From Xanthomonas sp. XNM01 (lineage in GTDB: Bacteria; Pseudomonadota; Gammaproteobacteria; Xanthomonadales; Xanthomonadaceae): DNA of 64,000 nucleotides. The notes under the pieces were generated by a model. That model was not told where the DNA came from and made no database searches. It saw only the letters and a list, made by a program, of their open reading frames with translations. The translations under genes and the position numbers were made by a program. The stretch is from NCBI RefSeq assembly GCF_014851915.1, contig NZ_JACVAP010000004.1, positions 534,383 to 598,382 on the forward strand, in the 5' to 3' direction. Positions 10,582 to 19,867 of this stretch are shown here, in pieces. Position 1 is the stretch's first letter; each line of letters starts with the position of its first letter.

Positions 10582-11675
10582 GGGTTCAATCCTGCATTGT
10601 CCATACGGATGGCGTGGCTGCTGGACTGGTCGTACAGCACTTGAATCCGGTTCCGCTGCGCCGTCACCAGGACCAGTCGCTCCCTGGCGTCGGCGACGCC
10701 CTGGATGGCTTCCTGCAGGCTCTTTTCGGCCTCCACCAGCGATTTGATCGCCTCGGCCATTGCTTTGACGGAGGTGACCAGCTGCTTGATGCCGGCGGAG
10801 ATCGTCACGCCATCGGGCGGCCAGCCGGAGGCCATCAGGGTAATGGCGATGGCTTCATTGGTGATCGATTCGGCCAGCGCATACGCGGCCAGGTCGCGGG
10901 TGGTCCTGGCCAGGGCTTCGGTGGTCTGCGCGATCTTGATGTCGAAGTCGCGGAACTCGACGTTGAATTCGGTCAGGCGCAAAGCGCTGTGCGCGGCAAA
11001 CGCTGCCTGTGCGCTGCCCTGGGCCCGCGCCAGGCGCTCGGGGCAGGACAGGCGCACCGACAGTTCACCGCTGCCGGCGGCGACCGCCGCATGTGCCGAG
11101 CGTTCACTGTCTCCGCGGCCCGGCATATGCTGACCCGATTCGACCCAGCCATCCTTGATCGCGACCAGATCGTGCCCTGCGACCCCGGCATGGCCCAGGT
11201 AATAGGCCACCGGCGTGCCCAGCCCTCCCAAGGTGATGTTGTCGCGCTGGTTCAGCAGCAGGCGCATGCAGAAGTCCAGCGTGTTCTGCACCGGCGTGTG
11301 CTGCGTATCGCCGGGCAGCAGCGGGTGGAACAGGCTGCCGGGGGCGGACGCCAGACCGGTCTGTACCTGGTAGCGGATCCGCATCCGCGATGGCAGGCCC
11401 AGATCGCTGACCGGTAGCCATGGCCCCAGCGCGCCGTCGTTGGCCTCGCCGTCGCCATCGCTGTCGGCGGCGGGCAGCCGGCCATGTGCGCGTGCGTAAC
11501 CCAGCAGGGCCTGTTCGGCCTGCGCCAGCTCATGCAGTTGGCGCTCGCCTTCGACGACCCGGTTGCCAAGCGGCAACAGGGTGAAGAGCAGCACCCCCAG
11601 CAATGCAGCGATCACCAGCGCGACCGACAGTTCGACCAGCGACCAGCCCAGCTGACGACGGTATGCGTGGCTCAT
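10578..11675 (-). CDS. prepilin-like protein with RLP-DGDG core (365 aa)
   Basis: Prepilin N-terminus LGWSLVELSVALVIAALL (cleavage expected after Gly, Glu5 present). The shared core follows: RLPAADSDGDGEAN, then WLPVSDLGLPSRMRIRYQV, NTLDFCMRLL and LSVRLSCPERL. The RLPCPD cysteine of the paralogues is Ala here, while the acidic DSDGDGE could bind calcium. From about residue 230 it is a long heptad-rich helix. ATGA overlaps join it to both neighbours. Probably a minor pilin of the machine encoded by the rest of the operon. Confidence 0.72.
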   Translation of the reverse strand: MSHAYRRQLGWSLVELSVALVIAALLGVLLFTLLPLGNRVVEGERQLHELAQAEQALLGYARAHGRLPAADSDGDGEANDGALGPWLPVSDLGLPSRMRIRYQVQTGLASAPGSLFHPLLPGDTQHTPVQNTLDFCMRLLLNQRDNITLGGLGTPVAYYLGHAGVAGHDLVAIKDGWVESGQHMPGRGDSERSAHAAVAAGSGELSVRLSCPERLARAQGSAQAAFAAHSALRLTEFNVEFRDFDIKIAQTTEALARTTRDLAAYALAESITNEAIAITLMASGWPPDGVTISAGIKQLVTSVKAMAEAIKSLVEAEKSLQEAIQGVADARERLVLVTAQRNRIQVLYDQSSSHAIRMDNAGLNP

Positions 11676-14600
11676 GGCGTCGTTCCCAGTTCCTGCGGAC
11701 CGACCGAGCCGCGTGCGTCGGCCCGCTCGAGTGCGGGTTCGGCGCCGAAGCCGATGTCGATCTGGGCACCGCCGCTGGGATCGTTGTTCGCCCGCTTCAG
11801 ATTTTCGTACTCGGCAAGCAGGTTCTCGTACTGCGTGTCGAGGTCGTCATAATTCCTGCGCGCCTCGTCGGCGCCGATCTTGGCCCGGCGCCAGTCCTCG
11901 AACGCACGGTTGAACGGATAGCGCTGGCAGTACAGGCCCATGCTGTAGGCCGAGCCCCAGCCCCAGGGATTGGGCCAGGTCCAGTTCGCGCCATTCCAGA
12001 CGCGACCTGTCCAGAACGAGCAGAAGTCCTTGCTTGCAAGTTCGAGTTTGTCGGTGACCAGTATCGGCTGCGAGCCACTGCCCCCATAAGGCTCGGGTGC
12101 GTAGTAGGGCAGTTGGCGTGTCCGGGTCTGCCATTCGATGCGGGTGGTCGGCGGGTCCGTGCTGTCGTCGGTGATTTCTACCTGGACCTGGTAGCTCTCC
12201 CAGAAATACGCGCTGGAGGTAGCCGCTTTCCAGTCGTAGCTGAGTGGGTTGCCGTCGGCATCCTCGGTCACTTCGATCGCATGGGTGAACCAGCCGTCCG
12301 GATACTGGATAAACGGTGAAGGCATCCCGCCATAGGCATCTGCTGCGGCGCTGCGGTTTCCCGCCAGTGCGCTCTGCTCATTCCGCAGCTCATCCAGCTG
12401 GCTCTGCATGTAGGGCTTGCAGGCCGCTTTCAGGTTGCTCTCCATTTCGTACTGGAGCACGCCGCCCGCGTACACCGGTGCACCACTGGCATCGGTCATG
12501 GGCTTCCTGCATTCCTCGACGTAGATCACCGCCTGCCTGGCGTTCTCGCACTTCTGTTCGGTCGTGGCGGTTCTCGGCGAGGCACCACAGTGCTGCGCGT
12601 CGTCCCGCTGGCCCTGCATCTTGCTGAGGATCGAACTGCTGCCCACGAACCAGGAGTCGAAGTTCTCCTCGGCCAGATTGATCTCACGCTCAAGCTCCTC
12701 TTCGCGCAGGTTGTAGCCAGCCCATTCCTGGGCCTTGTTGCGGCGTGCGATCGCATCGGCGACTGCCAGCTCGCGGTTGAATTCGATTCTCCTGCGCTCC
12801 ACGCGGTGGTAGGCGCCGAGCTTTGTGGTAACCGGCTGCTCATCGACGATGTCGGTGCGGCTGCCGACGTACACGCAGTCACTTCCACGGTGGTCATACT
12901 CGCCGTTGCCCTGGCCGACATGGTTGCAGTCGATGTAGAGCACCTCCTTCGCATAGCGCCCGCCCTCGATGGTCTGGTAACCGGTGTCGAGGACACGCTC
13001 GTTGATCCGACCGTTCTCGACCAGACTGTCGACCGTGTTGCCGTTCGCGTCGGCATTGCTGTTGACGCTGATGCCCCAGGGTGCCAGCCGATGCTGCTCG
13101 AGCAGGTCCACCTGCTCCTGCAGGATGTCCCACTGGGTCTTGGCGTCGCGCCGACGCTGCTCCAGGCTGGTCGGGGTCGCGCCGGCCTTGTAAGCGACCT
13201 GCCAGATTTCATCTCCATTGCTGTCGACCAGTTGCCGACCATCGCTGCCGAGCACCGGGATCCGGTTACCGGACTCATCCAGTTCGTAGACGACCCGGTA
13301 CTTCTTGGACGGGTCGTCGATACCCTCGCGGTAGTCGGGGTTCTCTTCGGTCAGCACCGTGCTTTCGTCGGTGCAGTTGCGGGCGAACAACGTGCATTCC
13401 ATCTGTGCGATGGCATCATCCAGGCTCGCCGCCGGAGGCAAGCTCGCCTTCCTGGCCATGTCGCGCGCCTTTATCGAGGCATCCAGTGCCAGGGCTGCGG
13501 GCACCAGTGCGGCGGCCTTCTGCGCCAGGGTCACGCCCTTTGTGCCGAGGCCGGCGATCGAGGTCCCCAGGGCAGCTGCCTTGACGGCCACCTCGGCGCA
13601 CGAGGCACCGAGCGAGGCGATGCAGGTGATGATCGCCCGGGTCAGGCTGACCGCGGTGGTGACCACGGTCGTGATCTGGTCGGACAGGCTGGCGGCCGTG
13701 GTCACCAGCTTGAACACGATCGAGATCTGCGCGTTGCGCGCGCTGTCCACGGCTGATTCCGCCGCTTTGAGGTTGCTGGCCTGCAGTTCCTCCAGGGCAT
13801 CGTGCAGGGTGATGGACGCGGCCAGCACGTCCATCGCGGCCAGTGACACGTTGTAGGGCGTGGTGTCGACGGCGAGCGTGGACGCGCCCGAGAAGGGAGC
13901 CACCGCCAGCGAAGCGCTGGCGGTATCGCCGCTGGCAGCCTGCAGCCTGCAGCCCAGGCTCTGCGCCATCGCATCGAAACTGCGGACCCGCACCCGGTCG
14001 TCGTAGCCCGAGGTCCACTCGCGCCAAGGTGCCTCGAGGGTGCCGGCGGTGCCGGCATTGGCATCGTCCAGGCGCCTGCTGCCCGCGTCCGGGCCTGCTG
14101 CGGCGATGCCATAGGCGACATTCTGCCTCACGCCGTTCTGCGTGGTGACGTTGGCCAGGGCGGCCGCGCCGCCCGCTGTTTCGGCCAGCTCGAGCGCATG
14201 GCACAGGTCCAGGCCATTGATCGCCTCGAACCGGCGCCGGCCGGTCTCCTCGCCATCGCTGTCCCTGCTGATGATCTCGCGGATGCTGCCATCCAGCATC
14301 GGCGGCTGATAGGCATTGCCCGGGCGGGTCAGGTCCAGGTGGGCCGATTCGCTGCCGCGGTAGACCATGTAGGCCATCGGCCCCACCTGTGGCGCATTGC
14401 CCGAGGCGCCAGCCAGACTGCGCAGCGGCAACCAGCCTTGGGCGCCGACGCTGCAGTCCTCCTCGCCGTGCACGCTGGATGCCGGACAGGGCAGGCGTGC
14501 GTTGGACGAAGCGAATGCGGCAATCGCTTCGTCGGCCCAGCGCAGCCCCTGCTCCTGGCTGACTGCCTGCGCGGGTGCGCGCTTGGCCTGGAGCAGTAAC

Positions 14601-14728
14601 GCGCCGGCGGCCAGCGCACTGGCGACGAGCAGCAGGATCAGCAGGGCCTGGACCAGTCCGATGCCGGCCTGGCCTCGATGGGGCGACGGAACCGGGTGAA
14701 TGGAAGCAACGCGATGCGTCATGCTCAT
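11672..14728 (-). CDS. giant prepilin-like protein (1018 aa)
   Basis: Begins with a long basic leader, then GQAGIGLVQALLILLLVASA, a prepilin-type helix in which the usual Glu5 is Gln. The shared core appears at about residues 75-300 (RLPCPASSVHGEED, GWLPLRSLAG, LDLCHALELA, GCRLQAASGD). Roughly 300-430 is a helical Ala/Thr/Val-rich region, and the remainder is a novel, Cys-containing region with acidic helices (EELEREINLAEENFD, YDDLDTQYENLLAEYENL). Absence of Glu5 and large size recall GspK-type tip pseudopilins. I recognise no enzyme domain. A 40-bp gap separates it from the upstream pilin gene. Confidence 0.7.
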   Translation of the reverse strand: MSMTHRVASIHPVPSPHRGQAGIGLVQALLILLLVASALAAGALLLQAKRAPAQAVSQEQGLRWADEAIAAFASSNARLPCPASSVHGEEDCSVGAQGWLPLRSLAGASGNAPQVGPMAYMVYRGSESAHLDLTRPGNAYQPPMLDGSIREIISRDSDGEETGRRRFEAINGLDLCHALELAETAGGAAALANVTTQNGVRQNVAYGIAAAGPDAGSRRLDDANAGTAGTLEAPWREWTSGYDDRVRVRSFDAMAQSLGCRLQAASGDTASASLAVAPFSGASTLAVDTTPYNVSLAAMDVLAASITLHDALEELQASNLKAAESAVDSARNAQISIVFKLVTTAASLSDQITTVVTTAVSLTRAIITCIASLGASCAEVAVKAAALGTSIAGLGTKGVTLAQKAAALVPAALALDASIKARDMARKASLPPAASLDDAIAQMECTLFARNCTDESTVLTEENPDYREGIDDPSKKYRVVYELDESGNRIPVLGSDGRQLVDSNGDEIWQVAYKAGATPTSLEQRRRDAKTQWDILQEQVDLLEQHRLAPWGISVNSNADANGNTVDSLVENGRINERVLDTGYQTIEGGRYAKEVLYIDCNHVGQGNGEYDHRGSDCVYVGSRTDIVDEQPVTTKLGAYHRVERRRIEFNRELAVADAIARRNKAQEWAGYNLREEELEREINLAEENFDSWFVGSSSILSKMQGQRDDAQHCGASPRTATTEQKCENARQAVIYVEECRKPMTDASGAPVYAGGVLQYEMESNLKAACKPYMQSQLDELRNEQSALAGNRSAAADAYGGMPSPFIQYPDGWFTHAIEVTEDADGNPLSYDWKAATSSAYFWESYQVQVEITDDSTDPPTTRIEWQTRTRQLPYYAPEPYGGSGSQPILVTDKLELASKDFCSFWTGRVWNGANWTWPNPWGWGSAYSMGLYCQRYPFNRAFEDWRRAKIGADEARRNYDDLDTQYENLLAEYENLKRANNDPSGGAQIDIGFGAEPALERADARGSVGPQELGTTP

Positions 14729-14768
14729 GACCGATGTCCTGTGCAGGCGTGGATTCCGACCGGTGGAA

Positions 14769-15476
14769 TCACTGGTTCATCCTGATGTAGGCGGACACCG
14801 TGGGGATCACGGCATCCGGCGCTTCGCTGATCTGGCGTTCGTTGCGGCTCCAGGGACCCTCGGTCGGCGGGCTGCCGGGACCACCGGTGAAGTTCTGGCT
14901 GTCGACTTCGCGGAGACGACCGAAACGCGCGTCCACCCGACCGTCGATGCGCGTGTCGAGCTGATGCGCCAGCTCCGGGCTCAATCCTCTCAACAGCATG
15001 ACGTTGCGGCTGCGCAGCGCGTAGGTCGTGCCACTGGACGGCTCCGCCCAGTTATCGACATTGACGAAGCAGACCTCCAGCTCCTGCGGCTGGCCGTTGC
15101 TGTCCTGGTAGACGTAGCGGGTCTCCAGGCCTTCGGCACGGCCTTGCGGCAGGCTGATGCCGCGGGTCAGCATCATCTCGCGCAGGTCGTTGTTGCACAG
15201 CTCGGTATTGGCCGCGTTGCGCACGCGGCCGCTCGGGTCCACGAGGCTGTCGCCGGGCACTACGCCGACCTGGGCGACATAACGGTCGTAGGCGACCATC
15301 CAGCCCTGGACGAACTCGCTGCCGATGCGTTCTGCCACCGCGCTGCGGTAGAGGTCGCGGCCCACGCTGACCGCGCCGATGATCAGGGCGATCACCACCA
15401 GCACCACGGACATCTCGAGGATGGTGAAGCCGGTCTGCCGGTGAGAGACAAGGGGATTGCTGTACATCGCACTCAT
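14769..15476 (-). CDS. type IV pilin / pseudopilin (235 aa)
   Basis: Prepilin with TGFTILEMSVVLVVIALIIG after a 16-residue leader and Glu5 present. The C-terminal half holds a cysteine pair around LETRYVYQDSNGQPQELEV and ends SAYIRMNQ. It is a clear paralogue of the first gene of the operon (26479-27303): same YVY-D-NG-PQE block, same L-GL-P-LA-LD sentence, same MNQ end. The two therefore probably co-assemble as pilin subunits. Follows the GspF-type gene by 2 bp. Confidence 0.82.
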   Translation of the reverse strand: MSAMYSNPLVSHRQTGFTILEMSVVLVVIALIIGAVSVGRDLYRSAVAERIGSEFVQGWMVAYDRYVAQVGVVPGDSLVDPSGRVRNAANTELCNNDLREMMLTRGISLPQGRAEGLETRYVYQDSNGQPQELEVCFVNVDNWAEPSSGTTYALRSRNVMLLRGLSPELAHQLDTRIDGRVDARFGRLREVDSQNFTGGPGSPPTEGPWSRNERQISEAPDAVIPTVSAYIRMNQ

Positions 15477-15478
15477 TC

Positions 15479-16735
15479 CTAGAAGGTCGGCGAAGTGATC
15501 GCCTGCTGCACCAGGTCGTATACCGGCAGCAGCAGGGCCACGATCAGGAACACGAACATGCCGCCGGCCAGCAGCACGACCACCGGCTTGATGACCTCCG
15601 ACAGGTTGGTGATCAGGCGTTGCAGGCGGGTGCTGTACTCGCCGGACAGGCGTGAGAACTGGGCATCCAGGGTGCCGGTCTCTTCACCGACCCCGACCAT
15701 GCGCACCATCATCGAGGGAAAGCCGCCGACCTGGCGCATGGCGGCGGAGAAGCGGTCGCCGCGCTCCAGCACCTGGCGGATCGCGATGATGCGGTCGCGG
15801 TAGTACTCGTCGCGCATCGCCCGCTCCATCACCTGCAGGCTGCTGACCATGTCCACGCCGGCCTTGATCAGCAGCGACATGTACTCGGTGAAGAACGCCA
15901 GGCCGGACGAGACCATGATCGTTCTGGCGATCGGCAGCTTGTGCATGGTGTAGTGCACGGTCCGCCGGAACGTACGGCTGTAGCGCCAGGTCACCCACAG
16001 CGCGAACGCGGCCACGACCAGGCCGATCAGGATCATGCCGATATGACCGATCAGCCATTCCGAACCGGCCATCACTGCGATCGTCAGCGGCGGCAGCTTG
16101 GCGTTCATCTGCTTGAACAGGTCCGACAGGTTCGGGATCACGTAGTAGATCCAGAAGCCGCCGGCGGCGAAGATCGCCGAAAACACGAAGGCCGGGTAGA
16201 TCAGTGCCTGCCGGGTGTCGGCGGTCATTTTCGAGATGCGCTCGATGTGGTCGGCCGCCTCCATCAGCATCCGGTCCATCGTGCCGGTCTCGTCGCCGAT
16301 CAGCACGAGGTTGCGCACGGTCTCCGGGAACGCATCCGGGTAGCGCGAGAACGCGTCGCTGAGCGAGGCGCCGGCGTCAAGTTCGTCGAGCAGGCGCCGG
16401 GCGAGCTTGGCCGGGTTGGAGGTGCGTCCCTGCCCGACCTCGTTGGCGACCGCACGCAGCGCCTCCATCACCGGGATGCCGCTGCTGGTCATCACCCCGA
16501 GGTCGCGCAGCATGCCGGCCAGTTCGATCGGTCGGATGCTGGGCTTGACCAGGTGGCTGAGCGAGCGCTGGGTCTCGGCCAGCCAGCCCGGCAGCCGGTA
16601 CAGCGTCAGCACCACGGCATCGAAGTTCTTTTCCAGCCACATCCTGGCGGAGGCGTCCTGCTCGACGGCGAGCTGGGCGACGCCGCTGGTCACGCGCCCG
16701 CTGGAGAGCAGCAGCCGGTAGTAGTAGACGTTCAT
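15479..16735 (-). CDS. GspF/PilC/MshG-type inner-membrane platform protein
   Basis: A 418-residue polytopic protein with two GspF domains, each helix-rich cytoplasmic segment followed by a membrane hairpin; membrane stretches include FVFSAIFAAGGFWIYYVIP and, at the C-terminus, VVVLLAGGMFVFLIVALLLP. Signature sentences LRDLGVMTSSGIPVMEAL and VGVGEETGTLDAQFSRLSGEY are typical of the family. It anchors the assembly ATPase and polymerises pilins at the inner membrane. Start ATG overlaps the ATPase stop by 4 bp. Confidence 0.93.
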   Translation of the reverse strand: MNVYYYRLLLSSGRVTSGVAQLAVEQDASARMWLEKNFDAVVLTLYRLPGWLAETQRSLSHLVKPSIRPIELAGMLRDLGVMTSSGIPVMEALRAVANEVGQGRTSNPAKLARRLLDELDAGASLSDAFSRYPDAFPETVRNLVLIGDETGTMDRMLMEAADHIERISKMTADTRQALIYPAFVFSAIFAAGGFWIYYVIPNLSDLFKQMNAKLPPLTIAVMAGSEWLIGHIGMILIGLVVAAFALWVTWRYSRTFRRTVHYTMHKLPIARTIMVSSGLAFFTEYMSLLIKAGVDMVSSLQVMERAMRDEYYRDRIIAIRQVLERGDRFSAAMRQVGGFPSMMVRMVGVGEETGTLDAQFSRLSGEYSTRLQRLITNLSEVIKPVVVLLAGGMFVFLIVALLLPVYDLVQQAITSPTF

Positions 16736-18432
16736 GGCGTTGGCCCCACGCCGACCACGCGCAGCACTTCCTCGGTCGTGGTCTGGCCATTGACGATGCG
16801 GGTCCTGGCGATCTGCTCGATGCTGCGGAAGCCGGCGTTCATCGCCATGTTGCGCTGCGCCTCACGGCCGGCGTCGTCGGCGATGCTGTTGGCCAGCGCC
16901 TCGTCGACCAGCATGATGTCGTAGACCGGAAGGCGGCCGTAGTAGCCGCTGCCACGGCAGCGCTCGCAACCCTGGCCACGACAGCCGGTGGCTCCGGGTG
17001 CGAGTTCCAGCCAGATCCGCTCGTTCTCGGTGAACGGCACCTCGATGCTGCAGAAGGGACAGTTCTGCCGGACCAGACGCTGGTTGACAACCGCCAGCAG
17101 GTTGTCGGCGATCACTTGCGCTTCCAGACCGAGCGGACGCAGGCGGGGGACCACGCCGAACACGCTGGTCACGTGCAGGGTCGACAGCACGAGATGGCCG
17201 GTCGCCGCCGCCTCCAGCGCGGCCTGCGCGGTTTCGGCATCGCGCATTTCGCCCAGCAGGATCACGTCCGGGTCATGACGCAGGAAATGGCGCAGGGCCG
17301 AGCCGAACTCGTAGCCGGCGCGGCGGTTGACCTCGGTCTGGCCGGCGCCGGGGACGCGGTACTCGATCGGATCCTCGACGGTCAGCACGTTGCGTTCGAT
17401 CAGGGACTGCATGCGCAGCGCCGCATGCAGCGACGAACTTTTGCCCGAACCGGTCGGACCGGTGATCAGGACCAGGCCGGCCGGCTTGGCGAACAGCCGC
17501 TCCAGCACGGCGACGTCTTCCGGGAAGAAACCGAGTTCGGCCAGCCCGGCCAGGTCGCTGTGTTCGGGGAGCAGTCGCATCACCGTGCGCTCGCCGGCGT
17601 CGGTGATGATCGTGGACACGCGTACCGTCAGCGCCGAGTCCAGCACCACCGCGCGGAAGCTGCCGTCCTGCGGCCGGCGCTGCTCGGAGATGTCCATTTC
17701 CGCGGCCAGCTTGATATAGCCGAGCAGGCGGGTCAGCTGGGTCGGCATCGCGAACATCGGCCGCAGAACGCCGTCGACCCGGAACAGCACATGCAGGCTC
17801 TTCTCGGACGGCGAGATGTGGATGTCGGTGGTGCGTTCGCGCACCGCGTAGTGCAGCAGGTAGTCGAGCAGCTTCTCCGGGCTGTAGGCGTGGTCGCTGT
17901 CGGACGACAGCCGCTTGATCTCGCGTTCCAGCAGGCTTTCGACCGGATTCTGCGCGAAGTAGTAGGTATGGCGGATCAGCCGCGCGACCTTGCCGTACTC
18001 GCCCTGCAGGAAGCGGCAGCGCAGTCCGCAGCGCTGCAGCACCAGCTGGGCCACGGTGGGAGGGTCGGCATCGCCGAGCAGCACTTCCAGCGCGTCGTCG
18101 GCGCGCCGCAGCGGCAGGAACTGGCGCAGCTGGCACAGCTCCCGGTTGAACATCGCCAGCACCTGCGGCTCGGCCACCGGCAAGGTGTCGACCGCCACGT
18201 AGGCGATGTCGTTCATTTCCGACAGCACCTGGACGATGTCGGACTCGTTGGCCAGGCCGTGGTTGATCAGGATGCGGCCCAGGCGCTGATGCTCGACCTC
18301 GTTCTTCTGCAGCGCGTACTGCAGCTGGGTCTGGTCGATGAGCCTGCGCTCGAGCAGGCGCTCGCCCAGCCGGAGCGTGGGCGCATTGCCGTTTGTACCG
18401 GCGGGGGATACGCGTGGATCAACCGTTGCCAT
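16732..18432 (-). CDS. GspE/PilB/MshE-type assembly ATPase
   Basis: A 566-residue traffic ATPase that powers pilin polymerisation from the cytoplasm. An N-terminal MshEN-like domain (residues about 15-160) precedes the RecA-like core with Walker A GPTGSGKSSSLHAAL, Asp box, Walker B ILLGEMRDAETAQAAL, the His box and a four-cysteine zinc site (CPFC and CRGQGCERCRG). The start overlaps the previous gene by 14 bp. The frame is open far upstream only as shadow. All key residues are present, so it should be active. Confidence 0.95.
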   Translation of the reverse strand: MATVDPRVSPAGTNGNAPTLRLGERLLERRLIDQTQLQYALQKNEVEHQRLGRILINHGLANESDIVQVLSEMNDIAYVAVDTLPVAEPQVLAMFNRELCQLRQFLPLRRADDALEVLLGDADPPTVAQLVLQRCGLRCRFLQGEYGKVARLIRHTYYFAQNPVESLLEREIKRLSSDSDHAYSPEKLLDYLLHYAVRERTTDIHISPSEKSLHVLFRVDGVLRPMFAMPTQLTRLLGYIKLAAEMDISEQRRPQDGSFRAVVLDSALTVRVSTIITDAGERTVMRLLPEHSDLAGLAELGFFPEDVAVLERLFAKPAGLVLITGPTGSGKSSSLHAALRMQSLIERNVLTVEDPIEYRVPGAGQTEVNRRAGYEFGSALRHFLRHDPDVILLGEMRDAETAQAALEAAATGHLVLSTLHVTSVFGVVPRLRPLGLEAQVIADNLLAVVNQRLVRQNCPFCSIEVPFTENERIWLELAPGATGCRGQGCERCRGSGYYGRLPVYDIMLVDEALANSIADDAGREAQRNMAMNAGFRSIEQIARTRIVNGQTTTEEVLRVVGVGPTP

Positions 18433-19867
18433 GGGCGTCGTGCCGTGTCGCGGTGTGGGGGGTGGCGGCATCGGGCGATGCCGCCAGGGTGTCGAGCAGC
18501 AAGAGCGTGGCCGGGTCCGGCGAGCCGGTCGCGGACAGGCCGTTGCGCTGCTGGAAGCGGGCGATCGCCGCATGCATGCGGGGCCCGTACAGGCCGTCGA
18601 GCTGGCCGTCGTAGTCGCCGTGCCGCAACAGCGTGGACTGCAGGCCGCGGACCAGGTCGTCCCGTCCGGCCAGCGGCAGGAAGTCCTGTGCGGCGATCGG
18701 TGCCGACCAGGCCGCGGTCCAGTGACCTGCCTCCTCGCGCAGGCACACATCACCGCGCGCGGTGATCCGCGCCGCCAGGCCGGCATCGACCTGCTGCAGA
18801 TGGGTCGGTCGTCCGGCAAGGCGCTGCAGGCAGCGTTCCCAGCCGGATGCGGACGCGGCGACGGCGGCCGTGTCAGCGGCGGCCGGCATGGTGGCCGGCG
18901 GGGTGGAGATGCGGGGCTCGGCCGCCTCGGCCTGCGGGACCGGACTGTGCAGCGCAAGCCCGATCATGCCCGCGCCGAGCGCCAGCCCCAGCGAGGCGGC
19001 GACGGCCCAGCCGCGGCGTGGCGCCGCCCGCCGCACCGGGTGTGCGCCGGACTCGGCCGCCGCCCGCCGGACCAGTGACGCGCCGATCACCCGGCGGCCT
19101 TCCGGTGCGTGGTAGAGACCGTACAGGCAGCGGTCCATGATCAGGTGGATGCGGCGGGCGTTGCCGTCACTGGCCGCATGCAGTGCGGCGGCGCCGGTGT
19201 CGTCCAGGCGGATGCGGCCGGCGGCTCCGGCGACCGCCAGCCTGAAGTCGACGTAGCGCTGCGCCTGGCCGGCATCCATCGGCGACAGGCGCACGTGCTT
19301 GCAGATCCGGCTGGTGAGCTGGCGGATACGCGGCTGATCCAGGGTCTCGCGCAGCTCCGGCTGGCCGGCCAGCACGATCTGCAGCAGCTTCTCCTGTCCG
19401 GTTTCCAGATTGGTCAGCAGGCGCAGCAGTTCCAGGCTCTCGAACGTCAGGTTCTGGGCGTCGTCGATGACCAGCACGCAGGGCGTGTGCGCCTGCCAGC
19501 GCTGGACGAGAAACCGGTTCAGGGCTTCGATGTCGGCGGCGGGATTTCCCTGCGGCGCCAGGCCGAAGTCGCGCAGCACGGCAGCCAGCAGGTCGCCGCC
19601 TTGCAGGAAGGTGTTGAACACCAGCGATACCACCATGCCGTCGGCATCCAGCACCTGCAGCAGACGCCGCAGGAAGGTGCTCTTGCCGGTACCGACTTCG
19701 CCGGTCAGCAGCACGAATCCGGCCCGCGTACGCAGGCAGTGCGCGGTCTCGACGAGCTCCCGCTCCAGTGAGGGCGTCTGGAACCAGGCTTCGGCGTCGG
19801 GCGTGGGCGGGAACGGAACCCGTCCCAGGCCGAGCGTGGCCAGGTGCTGGGACAGCGCGGGATTCAT
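18419..19867 (-). CDS. ExeA/MshM-type AAA ATPase with peptidoglycan-binding domain
   Basis: A 482-residue protein: AAA domain with Walker A GEVGTGKSTFLRR and Walker B CVLVIDDAQNL, a membrane segment near residue 290 (AASLGLALGAGMIGLAL), then a periplasmic C-terminus ending in a PG_binding_1 domain (GQLDGLYGPRMHAAIARFQ). ExeA/GspA and MshM proteins with this layout help place the secretin across the peptidoglycan. Overlaps the TPR gene upstream (ATGA) and the ATPase downstream. Confidence 0.9.
   Translation of the reverse strand: MNPALSQHLATLGLGRVPFPPTPDAEAWFQTPSLERELVETAHCLRTRAGFVLLTGEVGTGKSTFLRRLLQVLDADGMVVSLVFNTFLQGGDLLAAVLRDFGLAPQGNPAADIEALNRFLVQRWQAHTPCVLVIDDAQNLTFESLELLRLLTNLETGQEKLLQIVLAGQPELRETLDQPRIRQLTSRICKHVRLSPMDAGQAQRYVDFRLAVAGAAGRIRLDDTGAAALHAASDGNARRIHLIMDRCLYGLYHAPEGRRVIGASLVRRAAAESGAHPVRRAAPRRGWAVAASLGLALGAGMIGLALHSPVPQAEAAEPRISTPPATMPAAADTAAVAASASGWERCLQRLAGRPTHLQQVDAGLAARITARGDVCLREEAGHWTAAWSAPIAAQDFLPLAGRDDLVRGLQSTLLRHGDYDGQLDGLYGPRMHAAIARFQQRNGLSATGSPDPATLLLLDTLAASPDAATPHTATRHDAHGNG

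Noticed and set aside
16732..18957. 741-codon version of the assembly ATPase
   Set aside because: The added N-terminus is Arg/Pro-rich shadow of the AAA gene; the Met at 18432 gives the usual family length.
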